From: Bdellovibrionales bacterium
GTDB lineage: Bacteria > Bdellovibrionota > Bdellovibrionia > Bdellovibrionales > JAMPXM01
Assembly: GCA_005792225.1 (NCBI GenBank)
Contig: SXSP01000249.1
Coordinates: 1-7,385 of the forward strand
Length of the DNA stretch: 7,385 bases
Direction of reading: 5' to 3'
The notes below the pieces were generated by a model. The model made no database searches. It was not told where the DNA came from and worked only from the letters and a program-made list of their open reading frames with translations. Both the position numbers and the translations under genes were made by a program. This document shows, piece by piece, positions 4,783 to 7,385 of the stretch; position 1 is the first letter of the stretch, and each line of letters starts with the position of its first letter.

Positions 4783-6999
4783 ATGGGCGATCACGTCGTT
4801 GGTCTAGCTTCAAAAGCCTGTAAGCATGCTCTCAAAGTCATTCACTGCTGGCTGAGGAAACTCCACCGCTCGGCCATCCGTCGGCCGACACTTACATTGA
4901 TGGCACTCGCCTTGATCTTAGTGGCTTCGACGCTCGGTCTAGGTCAACTCAGAATGTTGATGAGCATCGATGATTTAGCTGATCCTGATTTCGCAACATA
5001 TGATCAGCTCAAGAGCTTAAAAAAGAACTTCCTCGATCAAGATGAACTCTATGCCGTCATACGAAGAAAAGACGGCGAACTCCCGACCAAAGCCGAGCTC
5101 TGCAGCCTCAGTTCATGGATTCAAACCACCTCCGACAATCGCGCCGACATAAAGGCGATCGTCTCGACCCTCGGAGTTGTTTGGCCCGTTGAGACCGCTG
5201 ATACCTTTCAGGCCTTACCTCTCCTCAATATCGACTGCACGGATCCCGCGAAAGATGAATCAGAAGCCATTAAAAAAGGCCTGGCCAAAATCGCCCAGAG
5301 CCCGTGGCGCGGAACCCTCACCTCTCATCAAGGCAATGATGTCGCTGTTCTCATCTACCCCGCCGCCCGTCACGAAGCCTCTTTCTTTGGAACATTCGAT
5401 CACCAAGTCATTGATGATCTAGAAGCGAGCCTCACGAAAGGTGTTCTAGAAAAGAATCCGAACCTGGAGGCCTCCTGGATCGGCGACGGAATTTTCCAGT
5501 ACCATCTCCGTAAAGGCTACGAGTCGATGCCGCTCTTGAATCTCTTGATGAGCCTCATCGTGATCGTACTGTTTCGCTATTATCTCGGAACGTTTAAGAG
5601 CAGCTTCATCTTTTTGCAACTCGTCGTTTGGGTATCGCTTCCGGTTTACGCAGGGATGGCGCTGGCGGGCCATCCGATTGACACGCTCTCCAGTTCCCTT
5701 TCACTTATGATCTTCGTTAGCTCTCTTGAGGACTTTCTGATTCTCAGCCACTTCATGCGCAACTGGAGCTGGCGTAAGGCCTTCGACCGAGTTCTTTTGC
5801 CGTCCTTCTTTACTTCGCTCACAACCACCATCGGTTTCGGTTCGCTCGTCTTCGCCGACCTCGGCATCATTCGCCGCTTTGGTCTGTGGGCGGCTGTTGG
5901 AGCCGCGCTCGAATGGATCGTTTTGTTTGCGGTCTTCCCCGCAGTCATCGTGAAGTTTCCTCAGCTTCAAAACTGGGTTCTTCCGAAACAGCCGACCAAC
6001 AAGGCCTTCGAGGCTCTCCTGACTTACAAGCCCGGCCGCTGGGTCACTCGCACGGCGATGCTCGTGTTCCCGTTTGCGATCATGGCCGCGCATCAGCTTC
6101 ACGTTTCTGACTCTCCCGAGAAACTCCTTAAGGAGTCCCACCCCACACGGCAAGCGGTGAACGTCATCGAGCAAACACGTGGCTGGAGGTCAGCGATCAG
6201 CCTGATCTTCCAAGACTCCGAGAAAGAAGCATTTAATCGTGAAGTCTTGGCGAACGTCAGTCGATGGCCACTCGTCGATCAGATCGAAGATGCTTACCAC
6301 GTTCGTGATTTTTTGACGGGGCATTTGAGTCCCGAGATGCGCAACTTCATCATGTCGTACGTGCAGACCGACACCATTGGCCACCGGCTGGGCCCGAGCG
6401 ACGGCCAGTCTCGCGCCATTGTTTATCTCAAAGGGCTCGACATCGTTGACGTGAACAAGATGCGCTCTCAAGTCAGCGAACTTTGTCCTAAAGGCGAATG
6501 CTGGCTTGCGGGAAGCCTCGTCTCGTATGGTGAACTTGGAGACCGAGTGCTCGGCACCCTCTACGAGAGTCTCGGCATCAGTCTGATTCTCGTCGGCGGA
6601 ATTCTTGCTTTCATCTCGCTCGCGGTACGCCCGTCGGCTTTTTGGCCGCTGCTCCTCTCCGCCATGTGGGGGCCGGCCGCACTCCTCGTGATCTTCTACA
6701 TCTTCCGCATCCCCGTCTTCTACGTCACGAGCATGATTGCGACGATCTTGGTGGGGCTGGCCGGAGATAACGCGATTCAGTTTCTCTTCTTCTCCGCTCG
6801 CCAGGGAATGCAGAAGAGTGTCACTCAGGTTGGCCCCGCGGCCCTTCTGATTTCGCTTTCTATGATCGCGACGTCGGCTGTCTTCTTCTTCGGCTATTTC
6901 GATCCGATGAGAACGCTCGGCCTCATGCTCATTGTCGGAGTTGCGCTCGCGTTTCTAGGAGATGTCTGGATTCTCCGTGGTCTATCTCAAGATCACTGA
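4783..6999 (+). CDS. RND-superfamily (MMPL-like) membrane transporter
   Basis: The 738-residue protein has the duplicated 1+5 / 1+5 topology of RND pumps. Helices lie near residues 35-55, 248-268, 273-294, 302-323, 337-359 and 365-391, then 422-436, 596-614, 618-640, 643-669, 683-704 and 710-731. Periplasmic domains of about 190 (56-247) and 160 (437-595) residues follow the first helix of each half. Acidic residues sit where the proton relay of MMPL/RND proteins is expected: Glu316-Asp317 in helix 4 and Asp662 in helix 10 (VGLAGDNAIQFLFF). LTTTIGFGSLVF in helix 5 is also family-like. Cys107/Cys152 and Cys568/Cys573 lie in the two periplasmic domains and could form disulphides. The length is well below the roughly 1,000-1,050 residues of tripartite drug pumps and closer to lipid- or hopanoid-type exporters. 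No adaptor or outer-membrane channel gene is nearby. Family is confident; substrate is unknown. Confidence 0.85.
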   Translation: MGDHVVGLASKACKHALKVIHCWLRKLHRSAIRRPTLTLMALALILVASTLGLGQLRMLMSIDDLADPDFATYDQLKSLKKNFLDQDELYAVIRRKDGELPTKAELCSLSSWIQTTSDNRADIKAIVSTLGVVWPVETADTFQALPLLNIDCTDPAKDESEAIKKGLAKIAQSPWRGTLTSHQGNDVAVLIYPAARHEASFFGTFDHQVIDDLEASLTKGVLEKNPNLEASWIGDGIFQYHLRKGYESMPLLNLLMSLIVIVLFRYYLGTFKSSFIFLQLVVWVSLPVYAGMALAGHPIDTLSSSLSLMIFVSSLEDFLILSHFMRNWSWRKAFDRVLLPSFFTSLTTTIGFGSLVFADLGIIRRFGLWAAVGAALEWIVLFAVFPAVIVKFPQLQNWVLPKQPTNKAFEALLTYKPGRWVTRTAMLVFPFAIMAAHQLHVSDSPEKLLKESHPTRQAVNVIEQTRGWRSAISLIFQDSEKEAFNREVLANVSRWPLVDQIEDAYHVRDFLTGHLSPEMRNFIMSYVQTDTIGHRLGPSDGQSRAIVYLKGLDIVDVNKMRSQVSELCPKGECWLAGSLVSYGELGDRVLGTLYESLGISLILVGGILAFISLAVRPSAFWPLLLSAMWGPAALLVIFYIFRIPVFYVTSMIATILVGLAGDNAIQFLFFSARQGMQKSVTQVGPAALLISLSMIATSAVFFFGYFDPMRTLGLMLIVGVALAFLGDVWILRGLSQDH

Positions 7000-7018
7000 T
7001 GATGGGTGATGGAAGAAC

Positions 7019-7384
7019 TCAATTGGCGACTGGTGGAGTCTTCTTCGTTCCCGTCGTCCCGGCATCTTCCGCTCTTTCACTCGTAAAGTGAATCTCTTGC
7101 GGTGCACGCGCACCCAATGCCTCGCAGTTTTCTCGAAAATGAGCGCGCCCTCCTCTTCTGGCCAAGAGAAGCTTCCGAACGCGAAGCAATGTTTCAGCCA
7201 TCTTCTGCGAGCTGTCTGTTTGGAGCGAGCCAAACGGCGAACGTGCGGACGTCGCATCATCGAAGCCGTCAAAGGAGAGCATCATTTCACGCGCATGACA
7301 GGGGGAGTTTGAGCAGTAAGAGCGGGACTGAAAACTCTGCCAAGACTCCGTACGATCCAGGGTCGCGCCCGATTTTACTTTCAA
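7019..7384 (-). CDS. Unrecognised partial reading frame at the right edge, doubtful gene
   Basis: A minus-strand frame of about 121 codons is open at the window's right edge and stops with TGA at 7019-7021, convergent with the transporter and 19 bp from its stop. The predicted protein is rich in Ser, Arg and Ala, has Cys residues near its visible start (SYCSNSPC), then EMMLSFDGFDD, a basic stretch with RVRKLLLARRGGR and a polar Thr/Lys-rich tail. I recognise no domain, signal peptide or membrane segment. An overlapping minus-strand frame (7272-6982) gives an Arg-rich product that runs into the transporter gene, and a plus-strand frame (7088-7312) is also open, so openness here is not specific evidence of coding. 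The stretch 7000-7385 otherwise holds nothing I can identify; it may be a non-coding or decayed segment. Confidence 0.25.
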   Translation of the reverse strand: MKVKSGATLDRTESWQSFQSRSYCSNSPCHAREMMLSFDGFDDATSARSPFGSLQTDSSQKMAETLLRVRKLLLARRGGRAHFRENCEALGARAPQEIHFTSERAEDAGTTGTKKTPPVAN

Positions 7385-7385
7385 A

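Noticed and set aside
7012..7046. Imperfect hairpin after the transporter gene (GAAGAACTC with GAGTCTTCTTC) as a terminator
   Set aside because: The stem needs a two-base bulge and is followed by a T-run on neither strand.

Overview
The window looks like a piece of a Gram-negative chromosome. One protein has a Sec signal peptide, and there is a 12-helix RND-type pump with large periplasmic loops. The style of the proteins (a lone MMPL/RND permease, an orphan exported protein, a PEP-synthase-like enzyme) would fit Bdellovibrionota or another delta-type proteobacterium, but no marker gene fixes the taxonomy. No tRNA, rRNA, CRISPR array or recognisable insertion sequence is visible.

Layout. (1) At 2-2143 (+) lies one long reading frame for a PEP-synthase/rifampin-phosphotransferase-like dikinase. 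It is cut by an in-frame TAG at 299-301, so it reads as the end of an ATP-grasp domain (2-301) followed by a 607-codon frame (320-2143) with a helical substrate domain and a C-terminal phosphohistidine domain. (2) At 2058-3050 (+) is an AurF-type diiron oxygenase with all expected metal-ligand motifs. It starts inside the 3' end of the dikinase frame (86-nt overlap), so the two probably form one operon. (3) At 3073-4677 (-) is a 534-residue exported protein of unknown function, convergent with the oxygenase; a hairpin at the end of the oxygenase gene may terminate transcription. (4) At 4783-6999 (+) is an RND/MMPL-type membrane transporter, divergent from the exported protein across a 105-bp shared upstream region. 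(5) At 7000-7385 no gene can be assigned with confidence; an unrecognised minus-strand frame runs off the right edge.

How the genes may work together (inference). The dikinase-like enzyme and the diiron oxygenase look like a small tailoring module, phosphotransfer plus oxygenation of an unidentified small molecule or lipid. The RND pump could move a hydrophobic product or lipid, and the exported protein shares the pump's upstream region. Nothing in the sequence links the pump to the enzyme pair beyond proximity. The most notable observation is the TAG, which falls at a single codon position between the conserved DIEW and Q-x-R-P-I-T motifs. It is either a recent nonsense mutation, a sequence error, or a recoded/split enzyme. 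A possible 1-nt frameshift near base 17-20 would favour decay or poor sequence quality.
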